A stretch of 64,000 bases of DNA from Paraperlucidibaca baekdonensis (GCF_003387535.1 NZ_QUNR01000004.1:310001-374000); one strand, 5' to 3'; positions 31,071 to 41,307 are shown, counted from the stretch's first letter. The notes: generated by a model from the sequence alone, not told the origin. Program-made: numbers and translations.

Positions 31071-32579
31071 ATGAGAATACCTATGTTTGCTCTGCCGTCA
31101 TCGGCGCGTTTTTTTCGCCTCCTCGCTGTTGCCAGCACATTGTCATTTTTAACGGCATGCGCCAGTGCGCCAACGGTTAGCCGCGCAACGCAACCGCCCA
31201 TGAAGCAGAAAGCACCCGAGCCTGCCGCCAGCGTGCACGAATCCCCGGCGAGCTTCATCACCCGTACGATTGCGCCCGCCACCAGCGACGCTGAACAACT
31301 TGCTATCGACGCAGCAGAAGCTGACACCGCCATCAGTGCAACGCTCCCTGTCACGGATGATGACCCTGCGCTTGCCGAGTCTATTGTCATCTCGGTGCCA
31401 GTGGCAGCAATTGGCAATCCGTCATCGAGCACCAACCTCGTGCAGCGCCTGCGCCGTGGCTTCAAAATGCCGACGCGCTATAACGCACGAATTTCAGCTG
31501 AATTTACGCGCTTTGCAGGACAACAACGCTACATTGACGAGCTTATGGAGCGTGCGTCGCGCTTTATGTATACCGCGGTTGCCGAGGCTGAACGCCGCGG
31601 CCTACCCACCGAGCTTGCCCTACTACCGATCATTGAAAGTGCCTACGACCCATCGGCCACATCACGCTCTAACGCCGCCGGACTCTGGCAGTTCATTCCC
31701 GATACTGGACGCTTGTATGGGCTCCGACAAACATATTGGTTTGATGCCCGCCGCGACCCCCTAGAGTCAACACGCGCAGCCTATGATTATTTGGCAAAAC
31801 TCTATGGCATGTTTGGCGACTGGGATCTGGTGTTGGCCTCGTATAATGCCGGACCTGGCACGGTCTCGCGTGCCATGAGTGCCAATGCCGCGCGCGGCCG
31901 TAGCACCGATTATTGGTCGTTAAATTTGTCGGCTGAGGCCACCGCCTATGTGCCTCGGTTTTTAGCGGTTGTGTCATTGTTTAAAGACCCAGTAAGCGCC
32001 GGTGTCAGCATTCCCAGCATCCCAAACCGACCTTATTTCCGTACCATTGCTGCGCAAGGCACGCTATCACTCGATACCGTCGCGGCGCTCTCTGGTATTC
32101 AGCTCGAAGAATTACAAACGCTCAATGCCGGCCTGCTGCGTGACAAACTCGCGCCCAATGGCCCGTTTTTATTGCATGTGCCCAGCACACTCGATGCCGC
32201 TAGCGAGCGCTTATTGGTGCAGCAGTCGAGTGCTAGCGATGTGCGCGTCGCCACCGCCGATGGCAGCTCAGCGCCAGTAGCGGCGTTGCCCAGTGCGCAG
32301 CTCATTCGTGCCAGCTTTATTGAGGCCAATAGCCGCAGCTACCGCATACAACGCGGCGACTCATGGTATAAAATCGCACGCGCTAATCATCTGTCTCAAA
32401 AACAACTCGTGCAGGCCAACAATGACAGCCTCAGTACAATTTTAGACGTTGGCCGTGTGATTATTATTCCCACACCTGCGGCGGCGGCTTATCAAGCACA
32501 TACGTTTAGTGGTCAGCCCACGCCAAGCCCTCCTCCACGCCCGACTCAAGTCATTCAAACAGGCAATCGCGAGCTCTAA
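31071..32579 (+). CDS. mltD: Membrane-bound lytic murein transglycosylase D, single LysM
   Basis: An outer-membrane lipoprotein that cleaves peptidoglycan glycan strands. Signal peptide ends in the lipobox LTAC (Cys about residue 30). A low-complexity linker leads to the SLT domain with the catalytic Glu in LPIIESAYDPSA and the GLWQFIPDTGR and YNAGPGTV motifs. The C-terminus has one LysM (YRIQRGDSWYKIARANHL); E. coli MltD has two. An alternative ATG lies 12 bases downstream of 31071. The yejA-like gene starts three bases after the stop, so the transglycosylase and transporter are very likely one transcript. Confidence 0.93.
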   Translation: MRIPMFALPSSARFFRLLAVASTLSFLTACASAPTVSRATQPPMKQKAPEPAASVHESPASFITRTIAPATSDAEQLAIDAAEADTAISATLPVTDDDPALAESIVISVPVAAIGNPSSSTNLVQRLRRGFKMPTRYNARISAEFTRFAGQQRYIDELMERASRFMYTAVAEAERRGLPTELALLPIIESAYDPSATSRSNAAGLWQFIPDTGRLYGLRQTYWFDARRDPLESTRAAYDYLAKLYGMFGDWDLVLASYNAGPGTVSRAMSANAARGRSTDYWSLNLSAEATAYVPRFLAVVSLFKDPVSAGVSIPSIPNRPYFRTIAAQGTLSLDTVAALSGIQLEELQTLNAGLLRDKLAPNGPFLLHVPSTLDAASERLLVQQSSASDVRVATADGSSAPVAALPSAQLIRASFIEANSRSYRIQRGDSWYKIARANHLSQKQLVQANNDSLSTILDVGRVIIIPTPAAAAYQAHTFSGQPTPSPPPRPTQVIQTGNREL

Positions 32580-32582
32580 GCT

Positions 32583-34409
32583 ATGTGGCACGGTGTTTTT
32601 ATTCGCTTGGCTATGCGCTGCTGTTTTCTCGCCATGGGCCTGTTTGGTATGTCTGCTCAGGCAGCGGTACAACATAGCCATGCCATTACCTTACGTGGTG
32701 CGCCAGCACTCGCTGAAGGCTTTAGGCATTTCAACAGCGTCAATCCTGACGCACCCAAAGGCGGCCGCTTACGGCTCGATGCACTCGGCACATTCGACAG
32801 TCTTAATGGCTTTATCAACAAAGGCGTGGCGGCTGAAGGTTTAAATCGTCTTTACGACTCACTCACCGCCGGCTCAGAAGATGAGTTCGGCACGCGTTAC
32901 GGGCTGCTGGCAAAACGCATTATTCGCGACCCCAACGACGCCTCATGGGTGATTTATGAGCTGCGGCCAGAAGCGCGTTTTAGCGATGGTCACCCGCTTC
33001 GCGCAGAAGACGTTGTGTTTACCTTCGAGACCCTGCTCAGCGAGGGTGCGCCAGCGTATAAAGCCTATTTTGCCGACATTGCATCAGTCACGGCGTTATC
33101 GCCATTGCGCGTGAAGTTTCGTTTCAAGCACAAAACCAATCGTGAGCTACCGATGACGGTCGGCGAAATTGGTATCTTGCCAAAACACTATTGGGCCACG
33201 CGCGAATTCAATCGCACCAGCCTTGAGGTACCGATTGGCAGCGGGCCATATGTGATCAGCGACATCGACCCCGGTCGCCGCATAAGCTATGCGCGTAACC
33301 CCGACTACTGGGCTCGAGACCTCAATGTCAATCGTGGGCGCTACAACTTCGATCAGATTAGCTATCAGTATTATCGCGATGGCAGTGTGGCATTTGAGGG
33401 CTTCAAGGCGAACCAATACGATGTCCGCGAGGAAAATAAAGCCAAAACCTGGGCAACCGAATACAACTTCCCTGCCGTCACCGATGGCCGCGTGATTTTG
33501 CAGCGCCAGCGCCACGAAAACCCGGCGCCTATGCAGGGCTTTGCCTTCAACACCCGACGCACACCACTCAATGATCTGGCGGTGCGTGAAGCGCTGAGCT
33601 TGGCATTCGATTTTGAATGGGCAAACCGAGCGCTATTTTTCGGCGCCTACACGCGTACCACCAGCTTTTATGCAAACTCCGATCTCGCTGCTCAAGGCGT
33701 GCCGAGCAAAGCCGAGCTGGCGCTGTTAAAGCCGTGGCGCAAGCAACTACCCGCCGCCGCTTTTGGCCCAGCCGTTACGCCGGCCAAAAGTGCTGGTGAT
33801 GGCTATGATCGCGCGAATTTACTGCGCGCACAGGCCCTGCTCAAACAGGCCGGCTGGCACTATCGCGACGGCGCATTGCGTGATGTCGCCGGCACGCCCA
33901 TGCGACTTGAGATGCTCCTTGTACAACCCGAGTTTGAGCGCATCGTGCAACCACTCCGGCGAAATCTAGCGCGTTTGGGCATCGACTTGAGCATTCGGCT
34001 GTTAGATGTTGCGCAGTACATTGAGCGGCTTCGTCAGTTTGACTTCGACCTGACCGTGACGGGCGTGCCGGCCTCGTTATCCCCGGGTAATGAGCTCTGG
34101 AGCTACTGGGGCTCGCAAAGTGCCGACACACCCGGTAGCGGCAATCTGGTGGGTTTAAAATCACCGGCCGTTGATGCGCTCATTGCGCGCATTACGCAGG
34201 CTAAAAGTCGTGACACGCTAGTCACTTCGGTGCATGCGCTCGATCGTGTTTTACGCGCCCAATGGCTGCTGATTCCGCAGTTCCACATTCCGTTTTTTCG
34301 CATCGCCCGCTGGGACTTTTTTGGCCTACCTAACGACCCGCCACGCTATGGTCTCGGTCTCGATAGCTGGTGGTGGAAAGGCTCACCTAACATCGCTCAG
34401 GAACGCTAA
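32583..34409 (+). CDS. yejA: ABC transporter peptide/muropeptide-binding protein, YejA type
   Basis: Periplasmic extracellular solute-binding protein family 5 member; 608 residues with an N-terminal signal peptide (cleavage near SAQA). The family core includes HFNSVNPDAPKGG, LYDSLTAGSEDE, YELRPEARFSDGHPLRAEDVVFTFE and GSGPYVISDIDPGRRISY. YejA-type proteins serve peptide uptake (microcin C in E. coli), and a related YejBEF system imports muropeptides in Agrobacterium. It overlaps yejB by one base. Confidence 0.9.
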   Translation: MWHGVFIRLAMRCCFLAMGLFGMSAQAAVQHSHAITLRGAPALAEGFRHFNSVNPDAPKGGRLRLDALGTFDSLNGFINKGVAAEGLNRLYDSLTAGSEDEFGTRYGLLAKRIIRDPNDASWVIYELRPEARFSDGHPLRAEDVVFTFETLLSEGAPAYKAYFADIASVTALSPLRVKFRFKHKTNRELPMTVGEIGILPKHYWATREFNRTSLEVPIGSGPYVISDIDPGRRISYARNPDYWARDLNVNRGRYNFDQISYQYYRDGSVAFEGFKANQYDVREENKAKTWATEYNFPAVTDGRVILQRQRHENPAPMQGFAFNTRRTPLNDLAVREALSLAFDFEWANRALFFGAYTRTTSFYANSDLAAQGVPSKAELALLKPWRKQLPAAAFGPAVTPAKSAGDGYDRANLLRAQALLKQAGWHYRDGALRDVAGTPMRLEMLLVQPEFERIVQPLRRNLARLGIDLSIRLLDVAQYIERLRQFDFDLTVTGVPASLSPGNELWSYWGSQSADTPGSGNLVGLKSPAVDALIARITQAKSRDTLVTSVHALDRVLRAQWLLIPQFHIPFFRIARWDFFGLPNDPPRYGLGLDSWWWKGSPNIAQER

Positions 34410-35491
34410 TGGCTAGTTATATCATTCGCCGTTTGGCGCTCATGATCCCCACACTTTTTGGCATTTTGTTGATCAATTTCTTGGTGATTCAAGCCGCGCC
34501 CGGTGGGCCAGTTGAGCGATCATTGGCGCAGCTGCAAGGCATTGGTGGGCAAACCACTTTAGGGGGTAGCGCCGGCGATTTATCGGCTGCAAATGCATCT
34601 GCCGGACCCGGTTATCGCGGTAGCCAAGGCCTCAGTGCTGAACTGGTGGCCGAGATCGAAAAGCAATACGGTTTTGATAAATCCGCGAGCGAGCGTTTTG
34701 GCGACATGATTTGGCAATTTGCCCAGTTCGATTTAGGCAGCAGCTTTTATCGCGATATTCCGGTGCTTGATTTAGTCCTCGAAAAGCTACCCGTTTCGTT
34801 ATCGCTCGGGCTATGGAGCACACTGCTCATTTACCTCATTGCTGTGCCACTGGGCATTCGCAAAGCCCGCCACCCGGGTAGCCGCTTTGATGTTTGGAGC
34901 AGTGGCGCAATCATTGTGGCCTATGCCATTCCTGGGTTTTTATTGGCCCTGCTGCTCATTATCGTGTTTGCCGGTGGCAGCTATTGGCAATGGTTTCCCA
35001 TGCAAGGGCTGTCCTCTGAAGGGGCGGCCAACCTGCCGTGGTTTCAGCGCGCGCTAGATTATGCCCACCACTTGGTGTTACCAACGCTGTGCCTCACGCT
35101 TGGCGGCCTCGCCACGCTTACCCTGTTTACTCGCAATAGCTTTCTCGAAGAGCTGCAAAAGCCTTATGTACTGACCGCGCGGGCAAAAGGCGCGAGCGAA
35201 CAACGGGTGCTTTGGGGTCATGTATTTCGCAACGCCATGCTGATTATTATTGCCGGTCTCCCCGCCACACTGTTTGGTATTTTATTCACTGGCGCGTTTC
35301 TCATTGAGGTGATTTTTAACCTCGATGGCCTTGGTCTGCTGAGCTATGAGTCCGTGATTAATCGTGATTATCCTGTGATTTTTGGCACGCTATTTTTATT
35401 CACCCTAATGGGCATGCTGCTGCGTCTATTCGGCGATTTATGTTATCGCTGGGTTGATCCACGCATCGATTTTTCGCGAGCCGGCTCATGA
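34409..35491 (+). CDS. yejB: ABC transporter permease YejB
   Basis: Inner-membrane permease of the dipeptide/oligopeptide type. The 360 residues begin with a membrane anchor (YIIRRLALMIPTLFGILLINF), a periplasmic loop rich in Gly/Ala that is characteristic of YejB, then the permease domain with the ATPase-coupling EAA-like loop TARAKGASEQRVLWGHVFRNAM. Overlaps its neighbours by one and four bases, as expected for stoichiometric subunits. Confidence 0.92.
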   Translation: MASYIIRRLALMIPTLFGILLINFLVIQAAPGGPVERSLAQLQGIGGQTTLGGSAGDLSAANASAGPGYRGSQGLSAELVAEIEKQYGFDKSASERFGDMIWQFAQFDLGSSFYRDIPVLDLVLEKLPVSLSLGLWSTLLIYLIAVPLGIRKARHPGSRFDVWSSGAIIVAYAIPGFLLALLLIIVFAGGSYWQWFPMQGLSSEGAANLPWFQRALDYAHHLVLPTLCLTLGGLATLTLFTRNSFLEELQKPYVLTARAKGASEQRVLWGHVFRNAMLIIIAGLPATLFGILFTGAFLIEVIFNLDGLGLLSYESVINRDYPVIFGTLFLFTLMGMLLRLFGDLCYRWVDPRIDFSRAGS

Positions 35492-36516
35492 CATTCTCAC
35501 CGCTAACCCGGCGCCGTTGGGCACAATTTAAAGGCAATCGTCGCGCCTGGTGGTCACTGTGGCTGCTCATTGGCGTGTTTGCGTTGACGCTGGCAGCCGA
35601 ACTTATTGCGAACGACAAGCCGCTGCTGGTGAGCTATCGCGGCACGGTCGTTGTGCCATTACTGCAAGATCGGCCTGAAACCTATTATGGGGGTGAATTT
35701 ACGACGCCCACGGTCTACCGCGACCCTGCGGTGATGGCGCTGATCGAGGCGCAAGGCTGGATGCTCTGGCCCTTAATTCGCTTCAATGCCGACACCATTC
35801 ATTTTGAACGCGCTGAGCCAACGCCTTCGCCACCAACGGCTGATAACTGGTTAGGCACCGACGATCAAGGCCGTGACGTCTTAGCGCGCTTGATTTATGG
35901 CGTACGCACATCGCTTGCGTTTGCCAGCTTCCTGACGCTTGCCACCGTGGTACTGGGTGTCGCTGCTGGCGCCTTGCAGGGTTATTTTGGCGGTTGGGTA
36001 GACTTGCTTGGACAGCGCATTACCGAGGTATGGTCGGGCCTGCCCGTGCTGTTTATGCTGATTATTTTGTCGAGCTTGGTAACCCCAAATTTTTGGTGGC
36101 TGCTGGCCCTGCTCACGCTATTTAGTTGGACAGACTTAAGCGGCTTAGTGCGTGCTGAGTTTTTACGCACACGCCAACTCGACTATGTGCGGGCGGCGCG
36201 AGCCATGGGTGTGCGCTCCAGCGTCTTGGTTTGGCGGCATGTATTGCCCAATGCCGCGGTCACCACCCTGACACTGCTGCCGTTTATTTTTACCGGGGCT
36301 ATTGGCCTGCTAACGTCATTAGACTTTTTAGGGTTTGGCTTACCGCCCGGCTCGGCGTCATTAGGCGAGATGATTGCGCAAGGTAAAAATAACCTGCAAG
36401 CACCATGGCTAGGACTGACGGCATTTTTTAGCTTAAGTGTGCTGCTGAGTTTGCTGGTGTTTATTGGTGAGGGCTTGCGTGATGCCTTTGACCCACGCCA
36501 TGTTGAGGTCAAATGA
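35488..36516 (+). CDS. yejE: ABC transporter permease YejE
   Basis: Second permease of the complex, 342 residues. An N-terminal OppC-like segment with one membrane span (LWLLIGVFALTLAAEL) and a long periplasmic loop precede the motif NWLGTDDQGRDVLARLIYG, then the transport domain with the coupling loop YVRAARAMGVRSSVLVWRHVLPNA. Starts with ATGA overlap at the end of yejB and ends with ATGA overlap into yejF. Confidence 0.92.
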   Translation: MTFSPLTRRRWAQFKGNRRAWWSLWLLIGVFALTLAAELIANDKPLLVSYRGTVVVPLLQDRPETYYGGEFTTPTVYRDPAVMALIEAQGWMLWPLIRFNADTIHFERAEPTPSPPTADNWLGTDDQGRDVLARLIYGVRTSLAFASFLTLATVVLGVAAGALQGYFGGWVDLLGQRITEVWSGLPVLFMLIILSSLVTPNFWWLLALLTLFSWTDLSGLVRAEFLRTRQLDYVRAARAMGVRSSVLVWRHVLPNAAVTTLTLLPFIFTGAIGLLTSLDFLGFGLPPGSASLGEMIAQGKNNLQAPWLGLTAFFSLSVLLSLLVFIGEGLRDAFDPRHVEVK

Positions 36517-38111
36517 TGAATCCGCTGATACGCATTGAGCATTTGAGCATTTGTCACGGCCAGCACAACCTAGTCGATGACGTGAGCTTGCACGTCGATG
36601 CCGGCGAATGGCTGGCGCTTGTCGGCGAGTCGGGCTCGGGAAAATCACTGACTGCCCTTGCCTGTCTTGGGCTGTTGCCCCCGAGCTTACGCAGCGATGG
36701 TGTCGTGCACGTTGCTGGCACACATCTCAGCCAAGCCAGTGCCAGCACCTTGCGGGCGTTACGTGGCGGCCGCGTGGGCATGATCTACCAAGAGCCATTG
36801 AGTGCGCTCAATCCCTTACAGCGCATTGGCCAGCAGCTCATTGAGGCGGTTACGCTGCACAAATCTATCGACCGCGCGCTGGCACGGCAGCAGGTCATTC
36901 GTTTGCTGCGTGAGGTCGGTATTGATGAGCCCGAGCGGCGCCTGCGCGCATGGCCGCATGAGCTCTCCGGCGGCCAACGCCAACGCGTGGTCATTGCCAT
37001 GGCATTGGTGAACTCACCGACTGTGCTCATTGCCGATGAGCCCACCACGGCACTCGATGCGCTGCTGCAAAGCCAAATACTAGACCTACTGAAATCGCTG
37101 CAAAAAAGTCGTCAATTAAGCATTCTGTTTATTAGTCATAACTTACCGCAAGTGCGGCGCTATGCTGACCGGGTGATGGTCATGCAAGCCGGGCGTGTGA
37201 TCGAGTCGGCAGCCACCGAGGTGATTTTTTCTGCGCCTCAACAGGCCTATACGCAAAAGCTCCTGCAACCGTTTGCAAGCCCGATAAAGCCGACACTCAA
37301 TGACTCGGCCAGCACGGTACTCAGCATCAGCCAACTGCTTGTGCGCTACCCTCGCAAACAGGCGTGGTGGGGTGGTATTACCGCGTGGCATGAGGCCGTG
37401 AAAGGCGTCGGCTTAACGCTGCGAGCGGGTGAGTCATTGGGCATTGTTGGTGAATCTGGCTCGGGAAAATCGAGCTTAGCCGCGGCGTTATTGCGACTGA
37501 CTCCGGCACAGGGTCGCGTGGTGGTGCTCGGGCGTGACTGGCTGGCGTTGCAAGGCCGCGATTTACGCCAAGCGCGAGCACAGCTACAAATCGTCTTTCA
37601 GGACCCCTATGGCAGCCTCAGCCCGCGCCTTACCGTCGCCGATATTGTTGCTGAGGGCCTGCTGGCACATGCGTCATTGTCAGCAGCGGCCCTTGATACG
37701 GCGGTGGTGACGGCTCTACAAGCAGTGAGTCTCGATCCCGACACGCGCCATCGCTACCCGCATGAGTTTTCTGGCGGCCAGCGCCAGCGTATTGCGTTAG
37801 CGCGTGCGATTATTTTGAAGCCCGCCATTTTAATTCTCGATGAGCCGACCTCCGCACTCGATCGCCATACCCAAGGGGAAGTCGTCGAGCTGCTGCGTCG
37901 TATTCAGGCCGAACAAGGCATTGCCATGCTGTTTATTAGTCACGATCTCGCTGTGGTGCGCGCGCTCTGTCATCGCTTAATTGTTCTGCGTGAGGGCCGT
38001 ATTATTGAGCAAGGCGATTGTGAGCGAATATTTCAAGCGCCCCAACACAGCTACACAAAGGCCTTGGTTGCTGACTTGCCGCGCGAGCAGCCGACGCAGC
38101 AGCGCGCCTAA
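36513..38111 (+). CDS. yejF: ABC transporter ATPase with two nucleotide-binding domains, YejF
   Basis: Fused ATPase of 532 residues that powers the YejBE permease. Both halves have Walker A (GESGSGKSLTAL and GESGSGKSSLAA), signature motifs (LSGGQRQRVVIAMAL and FSGGQRQRIALARAI) and Walker B (VLIADEPTTALD and ILILDEPTSALD). No exporter-type membrane segments are present. The tail ends 73 bases before fabI, which has its own start signals. Confidence 0.93.
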   Translation: MMNPLIRIEHLSICHGQHNLVDDVSLHVDAGEWLALVGESGSGKSLTALACLGLLPPSLRSDGVVHVAGTHLSQASASTLRALRGGRVGMIYQEPLSALNPLQRIGQQLIEAVTLHKSIDRALARQQVIRLLREVGIDEPERRLRAWPHELSGGQRQRVVIAMALVNSPTVLIADEPTTALDALLQSQILDLLKSLQKSRQLSILFISHNLPQVRRYADRVMVMQAGRVIESAATEVIFSAPQQAYTQKLLQPFASPIKPTLNDSASTVLSISQLLVRYPRKQAWWGGITAWHEAVKGVGLTLRAGESLGIVGESGSGKSSLAAALLRLTPAQGRVVVLGRDWLALQGRDLRQARAQLQIVFQDPYGSLSPRLTVADIVAEGLLAHASLSAAALDTAVVTALQAVSLDPDTRHRYPHEFSGGQRQRIALARAIILKPAILILDEPTSALDRHTQGEVVELLRRIQAEQGIAMLFISHDLAVVRALCHRLIVLREGRIIEQGDCERIFQAPQHSYTKALVADLPREQPTQQRA

Positions 38112-38184
38112 GGTGTCATGCACGCCGTGAGGTTTTAGCCCTATACTCGGTGCACATTTTTAGTCGTCACTTGAAGGAGAACCC

Positions 38185-38976
38185 ATGGGCATGATGAGCG
38201 GTAAGCGCGTACTCATCGTTGGCCTCGCCAGCAAATTATCCATCGCCTACGGCATCGCCACGGCCATGCATCGCGAAGGTGCCGAATTAGCCTTTACCTA
38301 TCAAAATGAAAAACTGCGTGGGCGCGTGGAAGGCTTTGCTGAGCAATTTGGTTCCAGCCTAACCTTTCCTTGCGACGTGGTCTCCGATGACGAAATTCAC
38401 GCCGTCTTCGCCGAACTCGGCAAACACTGGGATGGCCTCGATGTACTGGTGCACTCAGTCGGCTATGCGCCCGGCCATGAGCTCGAAGGTAACTACGTCG
38501 ATGTCACCACGCGCGAAGGCTTCCGCATCGCCCATGACATCAGCTCCTACAGCTTTGGCGCGCTCGCGCAGGCCGCCAAACCCATGCTAGCCGGTCGTGG
38601 TGGTAGCTTGCTCACCCTGACTTACCAAGGTTCTGAGCGCGTGGTGCCGAATTACAACGTCATGGGCTTAGCCAAGGCCTCACTGGAAGCCAATGTCCGC
38701 TATTTGAGCGCCAGCATGGGCCCTGAAGGTATTCGTGTGAATGGCATCTCAGCCGGTCCCATCCGCACCTTAGCAGCCAGCGGCATTAAAGATTTCCGCA
38801 AAATGCTCGCCTATAACGAAGCCGCCACGCCGCTGCGCCGCAATGTCACCATTGATGAAGTCGGCAACGCCGCGGCGTTCTTATGCTCGGACATGGCCTC
38901 AGGCATTTCGGGTGAAATACTCTATGTCGATGGCGGCTTTAACACCGTCGCCATGCCAGCCATGGACGCCATCTAG
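38185..38976 (+). CDS. fabI: Enoyl-[acyl-carrier-protein] reductase, NADH type
   Basis: Last reductive step of each fatty-acid elongation cycle and the target of triclosan. The 263-residue short-chain dehydrogenase fold has [13 protein letters not shown] for NADH and the FabI catalytic spacing: Tyr in [10 protein letters not shown], then Tyr in [11 protein letters not shown] with Lys seven residues later. The start at 38185 is fixed by AAGGAG; two further ATGs follow. A TATACT -10-like hexamer at 38142-38147 gives it a likely own promoter. A strong terminator follows. Confidence 0.95.
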   Translation: MGMMSGKRVLIVGLASKLSIAYGIATAMHREGAELAFTYQNEKLRGRVEGFAEQFGSSLTFPCDVVSDDEIHAVFAELGKHWDGLDVLVHSVGYAPGHELEGNYVDVTTREGFRIAHDISSYSFGALAQAAKPMLAGRGGSLLTLTYQGSERVVPNYNVMGLAKASLEANVRYLSASMGPEGIRVNGISAGPIRTLAASGIKDFRKMLAYNEAATPLRRNVTIDEVGNAAAFLCSDMASGISGEILYVDGGFNTVAMPAMDAI

Positions 38977-38991
38977 GCGCTGCGCAAGGCC

Positions 38992-39023
38992 AAAAAAAGC
39001 CCGGATTACACCGGGCTTTTTTT
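38992..39023. terminator. Bidirectional terminator between fabI and ppiD
   Basis: A7-GCCCGG-ATTACA-CCGGGC-T7: six-base-pair GC stem flanked by seven A and seven T, perfectly symmetric, between convergent genes. Confidence 0.94.
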
Positions 39024-39044
39024 CGTCATCAACACGCGCAGCGA

Positions 39045-40937
39045 TTAAGGTGCGCGGTTTAATGCCTTGATGGTGACATCGGTGTCACTACGCAGCACCG
39101 CTAGCGCATCCTGCAGCTCTTGCTGGCCTTGATTTTGCGCCAATAAGCCTTGTGTGACCTGACGCTCAGGGCCGGCTAATGCAGGCTTAGCAGACACCGA
39201 GGTGACCTGCACCAACGCCACCCGATCCGGCAATGCAAACGCAGACCAACGTAATGCTCCATCGACCGGCACCGGAGCACGGAAAATAGCAGCCAACAGC
39301 GCCGCCTCTGGCTGCTTGCTCGAACGCGATAGCGCAGAAGCCGTTTGAACTCGCACATTGGCCGCGGGCAACCACGCAGACTCTGGCTCATTAGCGCTGC
39401 GCTTAACCCACGCTTGCGCTTGCTCCATGGCCTGCTTCAGCGCTTTCTCAACACGCACTTCCTCACGCAATTGCGCTGCCACCTCAGGCAATGGCTGTTT
39501 ACGTGCGGCAATATGCTGAGTCACATGCAGCCACACAGTGCGGCCGTCTTTCAGCGTGATCGCTGCCGAATTACGGCGCTCTTTGCTTTGCTCTTCATTA
39601 AATGCCGCCTCAATGACTTTGCGCTCGGAAAGCACGCCATCGGCGCCACGACGATCAAATATGGGCGACTGCGCAATGCTCAAGCCCGCTATTTTGGCAG
39701 GCTCAATCAGATCTGCTGCCTCATAAACGTTTGCATCAAGGCTTTCGACGGCCTTGTTATAAGCATCATCGGCCTGTGCTTGGCGCACTTCATTGATCAA
39801 TGTGCTCTCTAGCGAGGCAAAACTCGGCGGCGTCTCTTTGCGCACCGCGGTGAGCTTGATGAGATGATAACCAAACGGTGTTTTCACCACCGGCGAGACA
39901 TCACCCGGCTTTGCCAAGGCAAATAAAGCGTCCTCAAACTCCGGCACAAACATGCCTTTACTAGCAAAGCCCAGGTCGCCGCCTTGTGTCGCTGAACCAG
40001 GATCTTTCGAGTGTTTTTCGGCTAGCGCAGCAAAGTCAGCACCGGCACTCAATTCGGCGGCCAGCGTATCGATTTGCTGCTTCGCGGCCGCATCATCGGT
40101 GCTGTCATCAATGGCAATCAATATATGCGATGCCTGACGCTGCTCTGCACCACTCACCGCTGCCACACGCTGGTCATAGCGCGCTTTAACTGCCTCAGGA
40201 CTTGCCTTGGCATTCGCCAAGAAGCTGGCGCGATCTAGCGTGATGTAATTGACCGCGACGCGCTCGGGTTGCTGGAAACGCAAACCGGCGTTGGCGTAAG
40301 CCTGGGCAATATCGGTGTCACTGACCTCAACGTCTTTAGCGTAACGGCTTGCCGGAATCTCGGCATAGCGCACATTGCGCGTTTGCGTGTCGAGGCGAGT
40401 CAAGGTGTCGAGCTCCGCCCCCGTAACAAAGCTACTTTGTAGCCAGCCGGAGACTTGCTGAGAAATTAAAATTTCCTCGCGTGCACGGAGTGGGAATGTT
40501 GTTGGTGTCTCACCAATTTGCGACAACACCTGCACATAACGCTGCGCTGAAAACTGGCCATTGTCTTGAAACGTCGGCGTTTCGCGAATGAGCTGCTGCA
40601 CAGACACTTCCGAGACGCTGTAGCCGGCATCTCGCGCGGACTTCAGCAGAAGCTGACGCTGCACCAAGCTATTGAGCACCGTCTCACGCAGTTCAGCCTG
40701 CTGTTGAGCGCTCAAGATCGCATCCGGGCCCATACGTGCCATGAGTTGCTGGCGTTGGTTGTTGACCGCACGATCAAGCAAGCGCTGAGTGATGGGCTCG
40801 CCATCGACCTCTGCCACTGTAGGCTCGGCGCCGCCACCAAAATAAGTTTCAACGCCGAAAAAGATAAAAGGTATCGACAGCAGCGCCAGTAAAAATTTAC
40901 CGAGCCAACCACGCACCATGTCACGAAACGCATCCAT
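39045..40937 (-). CDS. ppiD: Periplasmic folding chaperone / PPIase PpiD
   Basis: Inner-membrane-anchored chaperone near the Sec translocon. The 630 residues have one N-terminal membrane span (FLLALLSIPFIFFGVETYF, residues 14-33), a SurA-like N-terminal chaperone region, a parvulin domain near residues 265-365 (ASHILIAIDD, HSKDPGSATQGGDLGF, GDVSPVVKTPFGYHLIKL), and a C-terminal extension. Parvulin activity in this family is usually weak. It lies downstream of hupB behind a good terminator, so it may use its own promoter or read-through. Confidence 0.94.
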   Translation of the reverse strand: MDAFRDMVRGWLGKFLLALLSIPFIFFGVETYFGGGAEPTVAEVDGEPITQRLLDRAVNNQRQQLMARMGPDAILSAQQQAELRETVLNSLVQRQLLLKSARDAGYSVSEVSVQQLIRETPTFQDNGQFSAQRYVQVLSQIGETPTTFPLRAREEILISQQVSGWLQSSFVTGAELDTLTRLDTQTRNVRYAEIPASRYAKDVEVSDTDIAQAYANAGLRFQQPERVAVNYITLDRASFLANAKASPEAVKARYDQRVAAVSGAEQRQASHILIAIDDSTDDAAAKQQIDTLAAELSAGADFAALAEKHSKDPGSATQGGDLGFASKGMFVPEFEDALFALAKPGDVSPVVKTPFGYHLIKLTAVRKETPPSFASLESTLINEVRQAQADDAYNKAVESLDANVYEAADLIEPAKIAGLSIAQSPIFDRRGADGVLSERKVIEAAFNEEQSKERRNSAAITLKDGRTVWLHVTQHIAARKQPLPEVAAQLREEVRVEKALKQAMEQAQAWVKRSANEPESAWLPAANVRVQTASALSRSSKQPEAALLAAIFRAPVPVDGALRWSAFALPDRVALVQVTSVSAKPALAGPERQVTQGLLAQNQGQQELQDALAVLRSDTDVTIKALNRAP

Positions 40938-40976
40938 TGAAGTGTCTAGCCTCTAGTTGCCAGTTACGGCTGAATG

Positions 40977-41005
40977 AAAAAAGCGCGCCGACTAGGGCGC
41001 GCTTT
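40977..41005 (-). terminator. Intrinsic terminator after hupB
   Basis: Read on the minus strand: AAAGCGCGCC-CTAGTC-GGCGCGC-TTTTTT, a seven-base-pair GC stem with a T run, 27 bases past the hupB stop. Confidence 0.9.
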
Positions 41006-41031
41006 CGGGTAACACTACCGCGCAGCAGAAC

Positions 41032-41307
41032 TTAGCTGTTTACAGCATCTTTCAAGCCTTTGCCGGCTTTGAACGATGGTGTTTTCGATGCTGAGATTTG
41101 AATCTCTTTACCGGTTTGTGGGTTACGACCTGTGCGAGCAGCACGTTCTTTAACAGCGAACGTGCCGAAACCAACTAAGGTCACTGCATCGCCAGATTTT
41201 AATGCGTCGGTGACAGCACCAACAGTGGCATCAAGGGCACGGCCAGCATCTGCTTTGGTCAAGTTAGCAGCTTCGGCGATACGGTCGATTAATTCAGACT
41301 TATTCAC
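41032..41307 (-). CDS. hupB: DNA-binding protein HU-beta
   Basis: Nucleoid-associated protein that bends DNA and binds as a dimer. The 91 residues match HU-beta: [26 protein letters not shown] at the N-terminus, the DNA-binding arm [12 protein letters not shown] with the intercalating proline, and a C-terminal [12 protein letters not shown]. The start is GTG at 41307 with AGGGGA upstream. Position after lon matches many Gammaproteobacteria. Promoter candidate at 41397-41425. Confidence 0.96.
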   Translation of the reverse strand: MNKSELIDRIAEAANLTKADAGRALDATVGAVTDALKSGDAVTLVGFGTFAVKERAARTGRNPQTGKEIQISASKTPSFKAGKGLKDAVNS

